The notes: generated by a model not told the origin, from the letters alone. 64,000 bases of DNA from Chitinophagaceae bacterium (GCA_016710935.1 JADJTY010000003.1:124001-188000), one strand, 5' to 3'. Shown: positions 33,858 to 43,770, counted from the stretch's first letter. Numbers and translations: made by a program.

Positions 33858-36749
33858 TTATTTCTTTGTTTGTATATTAATCAGATAATCAAATAAACTT
33901 ACCTCGGTGGCAAGCTCTAATTTCTTTCTTAACCGGTAACGGCTCACTTCCACACCTCTTACCGATATATTCATCAGCTGTGCCATTTCCTTGGTCGATA
34001 AATTCATACGCAGATAAGCACAAAGCTTGATTTCATTATTTGAAATGGCCGGATGCTTTTCTTTTAAAGCACTTATAAAATCACTGTGTACTTTATCAAA
34101 GTGCAGGGTAAAGTTTTCCCACTCCTGGTCCATATTATCATCTTCGCTGATAGACCTGATCATTTTTTTCAGATCAGCCTCCGCCTGCGGGTTGCTGATG
34201 CCTTTCATCACATGCGCCAGTTCGGTTTTCATTTTTGAAACCAATTCTCCTTTTTTAACCAGGTGCATGGCCGATGATGCCAGCTCTGAATTTTTAAAAT
34301 TAATATCCGCTTCCAGTTTTTCGTTTCGTAAAGCAACCAGTTCGCTTTCCGATTTGGCTATTTCCAGGTCAAGAATGTATCGTAATCTCTTTTGTTCTTC
34401 TTCATATTTTTCCTGTTGCAGTTTAAATTTTTTCTCCTGCCATTTGAATATAAAATAAAGGCCAGCAACTATTAACAGCAGGTAAAAAGTCTTAGCCAGG
34501 TTGGTTTTATACCAGGGGGGTAAAATTTTAAAAGTATATGTTGACACTTCTGACTCATTACCCAGGTTGTTGCGTGCTTTAACTTCAAAACTAAATTTAC
34601 CTGCAGGCAGATTGGTGTATTCTTTTTCTGTCCGGTTAGTCCATGCACTCCAGTTGTTATCATATCCTTTAAGCCGGTAACTGTATTCCAGGTTTGACTG
34701 ATAGCCGAAAAGTGTAGAAGCGTATTCTATTCGTATGGTCTTCCAGCGATAACTGATGGAAGGGATATTTTTTTTATCCTGAAGCTGGGTTTGATCATTA
34801 TAATAGCCACCGAACAACAGGCTGTCAGACTTATTGATAATTCTTACAGTTCTTATCTGCACTAAAAGTTTGGGTATGCTTTGCCTGTACTTGGCATAAT
34901 TGATATGGTAAAACCCTTTTTCGCCACCCAAAAAAATATTGTTTTCATTTACCGGATAAATACACTCAAACCCGCTCAGCATCTTGTTATTTAACTCGGG
35001 CAAATTAATTACCATTGGCTCTTTTTTTGAAAAATCTATTACACCCAAAGATTTCTCATGAATAAACCAGGTATTGCCATTATTATCTTCTTTTAAATAC
35101 CGCACACTTTGATTGCCCAGCAGTTTAAAATAAAATGCCGAAGGTTCAAACAGGTCTTTTTTTATATTGTATACATAAATCCCTTTTTCTGTAGCAACCA
35201 GCAACTCGTTTTTAATGTTGTAAATATGGTTGTTCAGTAAAGAAGGAAGCCCTTTTGTATTTGAATAGGCAAATGTATTGTATGTGCCATTTTTATTTTG
35301 AGCAATTTTAAAAACACCATGATAGGGGTGAGATACCCAGATATTATTTTCTTTATCCAACGCTACAAATCGGGAAGACTCGTTAAAGCCTTCAACAGTT
35401 TTTGAAAAACTGAATTGACCATTTTCATATTTGAAAATGTTCAGACCGTTGTATCCTCCCGAAATAATACCCGGAACAGGATATGTATTGGAAAGCGGTA
35501 CAAAATTCCAGGAACCTTTATTGGAAGAAATGGGTACGGCATTGTTGTTTTTAATTACAAATGCCCCCTCATGATGGCCAAGCAATAACTGATTATTGAT
35601 ATTAGCAAGTCCCCAGGTTTGTCCCTTGGTATTGTTTACAATTGTAAAACTGCCTTTACTGAAACTCATATCAGGTAACGGTTGCAGCGGTACGCTGAAC
35701 AGGCCGTTGGATGTTCCTAAATACAACTGGTTTTGATGCAAAATGGCGGTATAACCGGATCCATCCTGCAATAAGGGCTTGATCTGCTTGATGGAACTGT
35801 TATAGGTAATTAAATCAATGCCATTATCCAGTCCCAGCCATAAATTACGCTGACTGTCAGAAAAAATGCTCAGTACATTATTGTTTTGCAAACCCTCAGT
35901 GCGTGAAAATCTTTGTATGATATTTCCCTTAAAATCGGTTATATAAACTCCATTGTTATTGGTTGCCAAAGCAAGCCATTCATTATTTACAGCCGCAGCT
36001 GCATAAATACGTTCATTCTTGAATACGGCATTATTAACCGATTCCAATACATTAATCCTGTTGTTTGAAAGGCTGTATAATCCGTTTTTTAGTGTAGTAA
36101 TTACAGCACTTTCAGCATTGATTGGTAAAATACCTGTAACAGCATCATTAACCGGTAATGTATTATTATCAGAAACAGTTACCCAAACACCGTTTTCAAA
36201 TTTTAAAAGGCCGGCTTTATAATCTTGTGCATATAAATTACCATTACAAACACCTAAAAATGCCCACTCATTGGGTGCATCAAACACTATAGCAGTACGG
36301 TCGGTAAATTTGAAAATTTTAGCAGGGGAGCGGAAAAAAATATTGCCCTTAAATGAAATGATATCCCAAACATCTCCAAAAGATCTGTCTTTTGCCGGTA
36401 TCTGTTCAAGTAAGGAAAAATATTGTAAACGCCCGTTAGGGCCAGGGGCAAAATATCCGATCTCATCCTGTCCACCGGTATATATCCGGTTATCATTACC
36501 AATCTCAACGGAACGTACAATGGTTTTATTGGGTAATGGATAATTGTTCCAATACTTACCATCATAACTCAGTAAGCCTTCATTATTAGCAAAGTAAACA
36601 ATTCCATTCTTGTCCTGTTTAATGTCCCAGTTCTGAAGGCCTGCCATATATACAGGGTTGCCATAATTAATAATATCCGGCAGGCCAATAGTATTTTGGC
36701 AATACAGCTGCATTGGAAAGCAAATTAAAAAAAGTAACAGTTTCATCAT
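33858..36749 (-). CDS. Membrane-anchored regulator: beta-propeller, triple-tyrosine domain, LuxR-type HTH
   Basis: A 963-residue one-protein sensor-regulator. A signal sequence (MMKLLLFLICFPMQLYC) leads a periplasmic propeller of two-component-regulator repeats (WDIKQDKNGIVYFANNEGLL, DSQRNLWLGLDNGIDLI, DKENNIWVSHPYHGVFKI). A triple-tyrosine domain (LEYSYRLKGYDNNWSAW) and one membrane segment near 752-770 follow. A coiled coil then leads to a LuxR-type helix-turn-helix at the end (NEIKLCAYLRMNLSTKEMAQ, NISVRGVEVSRYRLRKKLEL). There is no histidine kinase, receiver or phospho-acceptor domain. It diverges from the SusC operon and probably senses glucan oligosaccharides and controls this locus. 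Confidence 0.88.
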   Translation of the reverse strand: MMKLLLFLICFPMQLYCQNTIGLPDIINYGNPVYMAGLQNWDIKQDKNGIVYFANNEGLLSYDGKYWNNYPLPNKTIVRSVEIGNDNRIYTGGQDEIGYFAPGPNGRLQYFSLLEQIPAKDRSFGDVWDIISFKGNIFFRSPAKIFKFTDRTAIVFDAPNEWAFLGVCNGNLYAQDYKAGLLKFENGVWVTVSDNNTLPVNDAVTGILPINAESAVITTLKNGLYSLSNNRINVLESVNNAVFKNERIYAAAAVNNEWLALATNNNGVYITDFKGNIIQRFSRTEGLQNNNVLSIFSDSQRNLWLGLDNGIDLITYNSSIKQIKPLLQDGSGYTAILHQNQLYLGTSNGLFSVPLQPLPDMSFSKGSFTIVNNTKGQTWGLANINNQLLLGHHEGAFVIKNNNAVPISSNKGSWNFVPLSNTYPVPGIISGGYNGLNIFKYENGQFSFSKTVEGFNESSRFVALDKENNIWVSHPYHGVFKIAQNKNGTYNTFAYSNTKGLPSLLNNHIYNIKNELLVATEKGIYVYNIKKDLFEPSAFYFKLLGNQSVRYLKEDNNGNTWFIHEKSLGVIDFSKKEPMVINLPELNNKMLSGFECIYPVNENNIFLGGEKGFYHINYAKYRQSIPKLLVQIRTVRIINKSDSLLFGGYYNDQTQLQDKKNIPSISYRWKTIRIEYASTLFGYQSNLEYSYRLKGYDNNWSAWTNRTEKEYTNLPAGKFSFEVKARNNLGNESEVSTYTFKILPPWYKTNLAKTFYLLLIVAGLYFIFKWQEKKFKLQQEKYEEEQKRLRYILDLEIAKSESELVALRNEKLEADINFKNSELASSAMHLVKKGELVSKMKTELAHVMKGISNPQAEADLKKMIRSISEDDNMDQEWENFTLHFDKVHSDFISALKEKHPAISNNEIKLCAYLRMNLSTKEMAQLMNISVRGVEVSRYRLRKKLELATEVSLFDYLINIQTKK

Positions 36750-36830
36750 TTTACCTGATTATAAGCATGAAGTTATACAAATTTTACCTGATGTAGTAAT
36801 GTAGTACTGCTGTAGTACTAAAATCAGGTA
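36748..36830. repeat. Three copies of TACCTGAT between the regulator and SusC genes
   Basis: ATTTTACCTGAT occurs twice in direct orientation (36748-36759, overlapping the regulator start codon, and 36781-36792). An inverted copy ATCAGGTA is at 36823-36830. The inner pair forms an inverted repeat enclosing the TGTAGTA copies. The position suits control of both divergent genes. Confidence 0.5.
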
Positions 36831-36860
36831 TTTAATCCTTACAGATGTAGTAATGACGTG
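36787..36860 (+). promoter_or_regulatory. Paired operator-like motifs upstream of susC (54-bp spacing)
   Basis: Two sites share the core GATGTAGTAATG: at 36790-36801 and at 36844-36855, exactly 54 bases apart. Extra TGTAGTA words lie at 36800-36806 and 36811-36817, and an imperfect one is at 36878-36884. Two related sites, also exactly 54 bases apart, lie upstream of the other operon of this locus (62406-62425 and 62460-62479, minus strand). They are the best candidates for the binding sites of the locus regulator. Confidence 0.6.
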
Positions 36861-36946
36861 GTGGATTATTTTTTAAATGTAGTGGTGCTATCTATATTTA
36901 CATTTCTGTTTATTCTATTTTTTTGATTCACTAAAACGAGCGCTAT

Positions 36947-39900
36947 ATGAAATTAAAGACTACCATGCTGTGCTTTAGTATTTTACTAAGCACAATTTTC
37001 CTTAATCAGGCCTTTGGGCAAAACATTACCGCAACAGGTAATGTAATAAATAAAACAACCGGCAACCCGGTAGTTGGAGCAAGTGTGAACCTGAATGGTA
37101 CTACTACCTCCACCTCAACCGATGCATCTGGAAATTTTACGATTTCTGTTCCAAAGGGAGGTAAATTAAACATTACCTCTATTGGTTATTCACCAACAAG
37201 CATACAGATCAATAAAGAAGGTGCTGTTACTGTATTGCTGGAAGAGTCATCAAAAAATATGGATGAAGTGGTAGTAATTGGCTATGGTACCCGAAAAATT
37301 ACCAAAGTATCCGGGGCTATTTCAACAGTTAAAAGTGCTGATATTCAAAGACTATCACCGGTTAGGATTGAGCAAGCCTTACAGGGCTCGGCATCTGGTG
37401 TTAGTGTAATTCAAAATGGAACACCCGGTAGTAAACCCACCCTTTTTATACGTGGTATTCCGGGTTTGGGAGCCGATCCGGCAGTTATTGTGGATGGTAT
37501 TCCGCAAACCATTAATGATCTAAATTCTATTAATCCATCTGATATTGAGTCTGTGAATGTGTTGAAAGATGCAGCCAGTACCTCTATTTATGGTGTTAAA
37601 GGCGGTAATGGTGTAATTGTAATTACCACAAAATCAGGCAGAAAAAACCAGGCAACAGAATTTGTATTCAATAGCAGTTATGGTATTCAGCAGGTAATTA
37701 GAAAAATGCCTTTGTTAAATGCTGCAGAATACGGAGCCATGCTTAATGAAGGAAGTACCTTGTCGGGTGGAAATGTTATTTTTCCCAACCTGTCAACGCT
37801 TGGAAAAGGAACCGACTGGCAGGATGAGGTATTTAGGAATGCTCCTGAGCAGAACTACAACATATCAGCCAGGGGAGGTACCGATAAATTAAGTTATTTT
37901 CTTGCCGGAGGCTATTTAAGCCAGGCTGGTATTGTAGGAGGATATGATAAATCAAGATTCGATAGAATGAATTTTACTACCAACGTAAGTTATTCATTAA
38001 CTAAAAAACTTAAATTTCTTTTAAATGCCTCTTACCAGAATTTGAGCACAAAAGGTGTACCCTCAGACGCTTTCAACGGCGTGTTGGGTAATGCGTTGAA
38101 TTTTGATCCCACAGTTAGTAAATATAATACCGTACCTAATACCATCGGGGAATTTGGTTTTAGTAACCTGATCACCCAGGAAATTCAGAATCCGCTTACA
38201 CAGTTGAGCAATACCTACAATGAAAACAAGGGTAATAAGCTTTATGGTAAGTTTGAATTTCAATACGATATACTTAAGAACCTGAAATTCACTACCCGTT
38301 TTGGTTACACAAAATATGATGCCAATTCCAAAACTTTCAATCCTTTACAATTTTTGGGCCCTAATAATATAGATCCTAACAACACTTTAAATGCGGATGG
38401 AACAGTTAAACCGAACAGGCATAACAGTGTTTCTCATGATAACTTTAAGAACCTGAATTATACCTATGAGGCTTTTGCCAATTATGATTTTAAGTTATTT
38501 AAAAATCACCATTTTGAGACTGTTGCGGGAATAGCGCTGAGCAAGGTTTCCGGCAACCAGCAGGGAGTTTCCCGTGATGATGTGCCATTTAACTCTTGGG
38601 ATTATGCAGATTATACTGCAGCAACAGGGGTGAACAGCATCCTCATTGTAAATGGCCAGCCACAGGTGTATACAGCCATCAGGGGTTATTACTTCCAATA
38701 CTTCAATAAAAATGCTTCTGGTTTCTTAAGGATCAATTACGATTATAATGATAAATACCTGGTATCATTAACGGGCAGAAGAGATGGATCAACCCGTTTT
38801 GGTGCCGACAGGCGTTTTGGAAATTTTTATGCAGGTTCACTGGGCTGGGCAGCCAGTAAAGAGAATTTTTTCAAGTCAAATTTCATCAACTACCTGAAAA
38901 TAAGGGGTAGTTACGGTGTAACAGGTAACGATCAGGCAGTACCTACCAATTTTGCAGCCTTGTCAACCATACAAACAGATTACCTGGCTTCACTTTATGG
39001 AACCGGTAATACCATTGGATATACTTTTGGTAATGTGTTTGCAAATGGAGCTACATTAGGTACTTATGCAAATCCATTGCTGGGTTGGGAAAGTAATACA
39101 CAGGCCAATGCAGGATTTGAGATGAATTTTCACAAGAATAAGTTTAATGTTTCTGCAGATTATTATTACAAAAAAACAAAAGACCTGTTGTTTACAACCA
39201 ATCTATCTGGCTACTTAGGTTCAATACCTTCGCCGGTTACAAATATTGGTACCACCAATACAAGCGGTATTGATCTTTCAATCGGATATAACGAAACCAT
39301 TGGCAGGGATTTGAAATTGAATACCACGTTGACCTTCACTACCGTAAGAGGAGAAGTTACCAGTACGGGTGCCAGCGGAGCAATTCCCGGAGGAAATTTC
39401 TTCAACGGTCAAAGTCAGAATACAACCTTATTTGCACCGGGATATGCGCCGGGTGTTTATTTTGGCTACAGAACCGATGGCCTTTTTCAAACGCAGGCTG
39501 AAATTGATGCAATTACCTATCTGGATGGCAATGGCAATACAAGAAAAACTTATCCAAATGCCGCTCCCGGTGATATCCGTTTTAAGGATTTAAATGGGGA
39601 CAATATTTTGGATTCAAAAGATCAGGAAGTTATTGGTTCACCATTTCCGAAATTCACTTCCGGTTTATCGGTTAACCTTGCCTATAAAAACTTTGATCTT
39701 TCAGTTTTTGCTTATGCCTCTTACGGAAATGATGTAGTAAGGGCATTTGAAAGAAATAACAACTTTACAAATAAGTACGCGAGGATCTTGGAAAGATGGA
39801 CCGGTCCGGGTACTACCAATGACGCTAAGAATCCAAGATACAGTTTTACAGATCCAAATAACAATGCCCGTTTTTCTGATAGATTTGTAGAAGATGCTTC

Positions 39901-40132
39901 TTTTCTTAAGATCAAAAATGTATTATTAGGCTACTCACTTCCATTTAAAGCAGTAAAAAAAGTAGTAAAAAGCTTGAGGATTTATGCACAGGTAAAGAAT
40001 GCTCTGGTATTCACCAGGTATGATGGTTTTGATCCTGAAATTGCTGCAACCGGGCTGTTGGATACAGGTGTTGATCGTGGAGCGTATCCATTGGCAAGAT
40101 CTTATGCAATTGGCCTTGAAATTAAATTCTAA
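36947..40132 (+). CDS. SusC/RagA family TonB-dependent outer-membrane transporter
   Basis: Outer-membrane barrel that imports oligosaccharides with energy from TonB. The 1061 residues start with the signal peptide MKLKTTMLCFSILLSTIF. A carboxypeptidase-regulatory-like domain follows (NVINKTTGNPVVGASVNLNG), then the plug (MDEVVVIGYGTRKITKVSGA; SIYGVKGGNGVIVITTKSG). A large barrel ends YAIGLEIKF with the terminal phenylalanine. It is the first gene of the plus-strand operon and pairs with SusD 20 bases downstream. Substrate, beta-1,3-glucan oligosaccharides, is inferred from the enzymes in the locus. Confidence 0.95.
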   Translation: MKLKTTMLCFSILLSTIFLNQAFGQNITATGNVINKTTGNPVVGASVNLNGTTTSTSTDASGNFTISVPKGGKLNITSIGYSPTSIQINKEGAVTVLLEESSKNMDEVVVIGYGTRKITKVSGAISTVKSADIQRLSPVRIEQALQGSASGVSVIQNGTPGSKPTLFIRGIPGLGADPAVIVDGIPQTINDLNSINPSDIESVNVLKDAASTSIYGVKGGNGVIVITTKSGRKNQATEFVFNSSYGIQQVIRKMPLLNAAEYGAMLNEGSTLSGGNVIFPNLSTLGKGTDWQDEVFRNAPEQNYNISARGGTDKLSYFLAGGYLSQAGIVGGYDKSRFDRMNFTTNVSYSLTKKLKFLLNASYQNLSTKGVPSDAFNGVLGNALNFDPTVSKYNTVPNTIGEFGFSNLITQEIQNPLTQLSNTYNENKGNKLYGKFEFQYDILKNLKFTTRFGYTKYDANSKTFNPLQFLGPNNIDPNNTLNADGTVKPNRHNSVSHDNFKNLNYTYEAFANYDFKLFKNHHFETVAGIALSKVSGNQQGVSRDDVPFNSWDYADYTAATGVNSILIVNGQPQVYTAIRGYYFQYFNKNASGFLRINYDYNDKYLVSLTGRRDGSTRFGADRRFGNFYAGSLGWAASKENFFKSNFINYLKIRGSYGVTGNDQAVPTNFAALSTIQTDYLASLYGTGNTIGYTFGNVFANGATLGTYANPLLGWESNTQANAGFEMNFHKNKFNVSADYYYKKTKDLLFTTNLSGYLGSIPSPVTNIGTTNTSGIDLSIGYNETIGRDLKLNTTLTFTTVRGEVTSTGASGAIPGGNFFNGQSQNTTLFAPGYAPGVYFGYRTDGLFQTQAEIDAITYLDGNGNTRKTYPNAAPGDIRFKDLNGDNILDSKDQEVIGSPFPKFTSGLSVNLAYKNFDLSVFAYASYGNDVVRAFERNNNFTNKYARILERWTGPGTTNDAKNPRYSFTDPNNNARFSDRFVEDASFLKIKNVLLGYSLPFKAVKKVVKSLRIYAQVKNALVFTRYDGFDPEIAATGLLDTGVDRGAYPLARSYAIGLEIKF

Positions 40133-40152
40133 AATAATAAAATAATAATTAT

Positions 40153-41655
40153 ATGAAAAGTATCAAAATTTTCACGGTAATATCAGCCTGCCTCTTTTTA
40201 GTGGCTTGCAAAAAGTGGGTTGATTACAACCCAAGGGAAGATTTTAAAATTACAGATCAGGAATATCTTAAAACTGAAGCAGATTACAGGGCCATGGCAG
40301 TGGGTTGTTATTCCCCGCTAACCTGGTTAAATCAACTGGTTTTGATCGGTGATGTGATCACAGAAAACTCAGTAACCGCCGGCGAGTCAGCATCCGATCA
40401 GTTGCCACTTCAGCAAATTGATAATTATACACACACGTCTGTAAATTCAACCATCGCTGATCTGTGGCAGTCTTCGTACGAAGGAATAAACAGGGCAAAC
40501 TATCTTACTCAATATAAAGATAAAAATATTGCCGGTGAGACCATAACCTTTGTAGGTAAAGAGGCACTGTACGGTGAAGTTCAATTTTTAAGAGCCTTTT
40601 ATTATTTCACCCTGGTAAAAATGTTTGGCGATGTGCCTTTGTTTGTTGACCGGAGACTTGGTGTTACTGAAACCAATTCACTAACAAGGAGTGCCAAGAC
40701 AGCAGTATATGCACAGATTGAAAAAGACCTGATTGCTGCAATAGCCGTATTGCCGGTAGCTCAAACTGAACAGGGAAGGGTTACCAAATATGCAGCCCAG
40801 GCCTTATTGGGAAAAGTATATTTATATCAGAAAAAGTATACAGAATCAGCAGCCATGCTGGAGAACGTAATAAACAAATTCAGCCTTGTAAGTAATTTTG
40901 GTTCTATTTTCCTGCAAAGCGGTGAGAACGGCCAGGAGTCTGTTTTTGAAATTCAATACTCAAACGGACAAGGCACGTATGATTGGGGCCACCCAACCAG
41001 AAACCAGGGAAACCTGGTGGTACAGCAGTCGGGTGTTCGCGGATTTTCGGGTATCAATGGAATGCCTTATGCATCAGGTTGGAGTACAAATCTGCCAACA
41101 GCAAATCTGGCCGCTATTTATGCTGCCGGAGACCAGAGAAAAGATGTAACGGTGTTTAACGTAGAAGCCTATAAACTTGCCAATCCGCAGTTTAACATCG
41201 TTTACCTGGTAGCGCCTTACCGTAATACCGGTTTTTACAGTGGTAAATTTCAACCACGGGTAGGGGAGTCATCAGGACAAATTGAGTTGAACTACGGAAA
41301 TAATTTCAGAACGATCAGGTATGCAGATGTATTATTAATGGCCGCAGAAGCAAATAACCTGGCAGCTGCACCAAATGATGTAAAGGCGCAAACCTATCTG
41401 AATTTGGTACGCAGGCGGGCTTTTGGAAACACAAACAACGATATCACATCAACAGGAACATCCCTTGGGGATGCGATATTTGCTGAGCGCAGGCGTGAGT
41501 TGGCTATGGAAGGGGAATACTTTTTTGATTTGGTTAGAACAGGAAAAGCAGCTACAGTACTGACACCTTTAGGATTTATAGCCGGCAAGCACGAGTTGTT
41601 TCCAATTCCGTTAGGAGAAGTAAATGGCGGCTTAACACAAAACCCCGGTTATTAA
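40153..41655 (+). CDS. SusD/RagB family glycan-binding lipoprotein
   Basis: Surface lid of the SusCD transporter. The 500 residues have a lipobox at FLVACKKW (C19). The helical TPR-like core includes WQSSYEGINRANYL and ALYGEVQFLRAFYYFTLVKMFGDVPLF. The typical C-terminal blocks IRYADVLLMAAEANNLA, AIFAERRRELAMEGEYFFDLVR and HELFPIPLGEVNGGLTQNPGY complete it. The family match is complete. The position directly after SusC is diagnostic of a polysaccharide utilisation locus. Confidence 0.95.
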   Translation: MKSIKIFTVISACLFLVACKKWVDYNPREDFKITDQEYLKTEADYRAMAVGCYSPLTWLNQLVLIGDVITENSVTAGESASDQLPLQQIDNYTHTSVNSTIADLWQSSYEGINRANYLTQYKDKNIAGETITFVGKEALYGEVQFLRAFYYFTLVKMFGDVPLFVDRRLGVTETNSLTRSAKTAVYAQIEKDLIAAIAVLPVAQTEQGRVTKYAAQALLGKVYLYQKKYTESAAMLENVINKFSLVSNFGSIFLQSGENGQESVFEIQYSNGQGTYDWGHPTRNQGNLVVQQSGVRGFSGINGMPYASGWSTNLPTANLAAIYAAGDQRKDVTVFNVEAYKLANPQFNIVYLVAPYRNTGFYSGKFQPRVGESSGQIELNYGNNFRTIRYADVLLMAAEANNLAAAPNDVKAQTYLNLVRRRAFGNTNNDITSTGTSLGDAIFAERRRELAMEGEYFFDLVRTGKAATVLTPLGFIAGKHELFPIPLGEVNGGLTQNPGY

Positions 41656-41679
41656 TCATTAACATTTAAAATAATTTTT

Positions 41680-43752
41680 ATGAGAATAATAAAAAATTTA
41701 CTCAGCGCCTGTTGCCTTATACTGGTAATGAACAGTTGTGTAAAATCAATTAACGATGATCTGTCTTTTGTAGATGCTGCATCTGCACCTGATAAACTGT
41801 CTGTAATGTTTGATATTACGCAGGATAACACCGGATTGGTAACCATCACACCAAATGGCGAAGGTGCTGTTTTATATGATGTGTACTATGGTGATGCAAC
41901 CACCACACCTGTAAGTTTAACTGCAGGAATGAAAACAACACATGTTTATGCCGAGGGATTATATAATGTAAAGGTTGTAGGCCACGCGGTAAATGGAAAA
42001 AAAACAGAACTGATCCAAAAACTGACCGTTTCTTTCCGTGCACCTGAAAACCTGGTAGTTACCTGGGCCATTGATGCAGTTAATAATTTTAAAGTGAACC
42101 TTTCTGCAACAGCTTTATACGAAACTGCTTTTAAAGTATTCTGGGGCGATGTGCCCAATGAGCCCGGCCAGCCTTTTTTAGAAGGACAAAATGTTAATCA
42201 TGTATATGCATCTGTAGGAGCTTATACCCTTAGGGTTGTTGCTTATAGTGGGGGCGCTGCAACTACCACCTATACTACTACAGTAAATATTGTAGATCCC
42301 GTTTTAATACCAATAACCTTCGAATCGGCAACCGTAAATTATGCCTTTACCAATTTTGGGGGTGCTACAGCAACAAAAATACCCAACCCGCAAATAAACG
42401 GTATTAATACCTCGGCCAATGTAGGCCGCATGGTAAAAAACGGACCTGAAGTTTGGGCTGGTGCTTTGTTAACAGTAGGTGGCAACATCGATTTTTCGGC
42501 CAATAAGGTTTTCCGTATGAAAGTATTCTCTCCAAGGGTAGGAGCCAGGGTTTTATTGAAAGTAGAAAACCTGACTAACGGTGGAATCTTTTTTGAAAAA
42601 GAAGTTACAAGCACTGTTGCCAATGCCTGGGAAGATATGGCTTTTGATTTCAGAAACATCAATACCGGTAATACATATTCAAAAGTTGTTATCATATGCG
42701 ACCTGGGAACAACAGGAGATGGTTCTGCCAATTTTACCTGGTTGTTCGACGATATCAGGCTAACTAACCAGATGCCTGTTGGTTTTCTGACATTGCCGGT
42801 TACTTTTGACATGGCCAATGTTAATTATGAGGTTACTGATTTTGGAGGCACTGTGAGCGTTCCTGCAACGGATCCAACCAACGGAGCAAATAATGTAAAG
42901 ATGACCACCAAAACCGGTGGTGCACAAACCTGGGCCGGCAGTACAATAGGAGCTGGCTTTACGTCACCAATTGCATTTACAGCGACCAGAACACAAATGA
43001 GCATCAGGGTGTATTCACCTGCAGCGGGTTTACGTGTTCGTTTAAAAGTAGAGGACCGTACAAACAATGCACGTTCAGTTGAAACCGAAGCCATGACACA
43101 GGCTGCCAATACCTGGGAAACCCTGGTATTTGATTTTGCCACACCGTCTAACGGTACCGCATCTATGAACCTTGCGTGGACCTATGATATGGCATCTGTA
43201 TTTTTTGATTTTGGCAATAATGGAACAGGAAGTGTTTTCTATTGGGATGATGTTACCTTCCTGACTACAAACGTTATACCCAATTACCTGACACTGCCCC
43301 TTGATTTTCAATCAACCACTTATCCATATCCTTTTGTAAATTTTGGTGGAGCAACAGCTACGGTTGTTAACAATCCAAATCCTTCAGGTATCAACACCAG
43401 TACAAAAGTAGGAAGAATTGTAAAAGGAGCACCTGAAGTTTGGGCCGGAAGTTTTATTGACCTGGTAAACCCGATCAATTTTACCGTATTAAGAACTTTT
43501 AAAGTAAAAGTACATTCACCACGGGTAGGAGCGAAATTGTTATTGAAAGTAGAGAATACAACCAACCCTGGACAGTTTTTTGAAAAAGAAGTTACCACTA
43601 CCGTTGCCAATGCATGGGAGGAGTTAACCTTCGATTATTCAACCATTCCTTTTGGTTTTTATTCTAGGGTGGTATTGATATTTGACCTGGGCACTGCTGG
43701 TGACGGAACCGCTAACTTTACCTATTATTTTGATGACATCAGCCTTAATTAA
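41680..43752 (+). CDS. Surface glycan-binding lipoprotein with PKD-like domains and three repeated binding modules
   Basis: The 690-residue lipoprotein (lipobox MNSC) has two PKD/Ig-like domains (about 45-205). Three homologous modules of about 165 residues begin near 208, 372 and 539, each with the pattern F-x-S/A-x-x-x-x-Y-x-F-x-x-F-G-G, W-A-G and a closing F-D-D-I or W-D-D-V. Modules 1 and 3 are clearly closer to each other (both EVWAG, SPRVGA+LLKVEN) than to module 2. They resemble jelly-roll carbohydrate-binding modules attached to bacterial laminarinases. It lies just after SusD, where surface glycan-binding proteins usually are. Binding of beta-1,3-glucan is inferred. Confidence 0.82.
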   Translation: MRIIKNLLSACCLILVMNSCVKSINDDLSFVDAASAPDKLSVMFDITQDNTGLVTITPNGEGAVLYDVYYGDATTTPVSLTAGMKTTHVYAEGLYNVKVVGHAVNGKKTELIQKLTVSFRAPENLVVTWAIDAVNNFKVNLSATALYETAFKVFWGDVPNEPGQPFLEGQNVNHVYASVGAYTLRVVAYSGGAATTTYTTTVNIVDPVLIPITFESATVNYAFTNFGGATATKIPNPQINGINTSANVGRMVKNGPEVWAGALLTVGGNIDFSANKVFRMKVFSPRVGARVLLKVENLTNGGIFFEKEVTSTVANAWEDMAFDFRNINTGNTYSKVVIICDLGTTGDGSANFTWLFDDIRLTNQMPVGFLTLPVTFDMANVNYEVTDFGGTVSVPATDPTNGANNVKMTTKTGGAQTWAGSTIGAGFTSPIAFTATRTQMSIRVYSPAAGLRVRLKVEDRTNNARSVETEAMTQAANTWETLVFDFATPSNGTASMNLAWTYDMASVFFDFGNNGTGSVFYWDDVTFLTTNVIPNYLTLPLDFQSTTYPYPFVNFGGATATVVNNPNPSGINTSTKVGRIVKGAPEVWAGSFIDLVNPINFTVLRTFKVKVHSPRVGAKLLLKVENTTNPGQFFEKEVTTTVANAWEELTFDYSTIPFGFYSRVVLIFDLGTAGDGTANFTYYFDDISLN

Positions 43753-43770
43753 TTTTAAAAAAATAAAATT

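Noticed and set aside
42339..42818. Open frame of 159 codons antisense to the glycan-binding protein
   Set aside because: It mirrors the repeated modules on the coding strand and has no plausible start region or homology signal.
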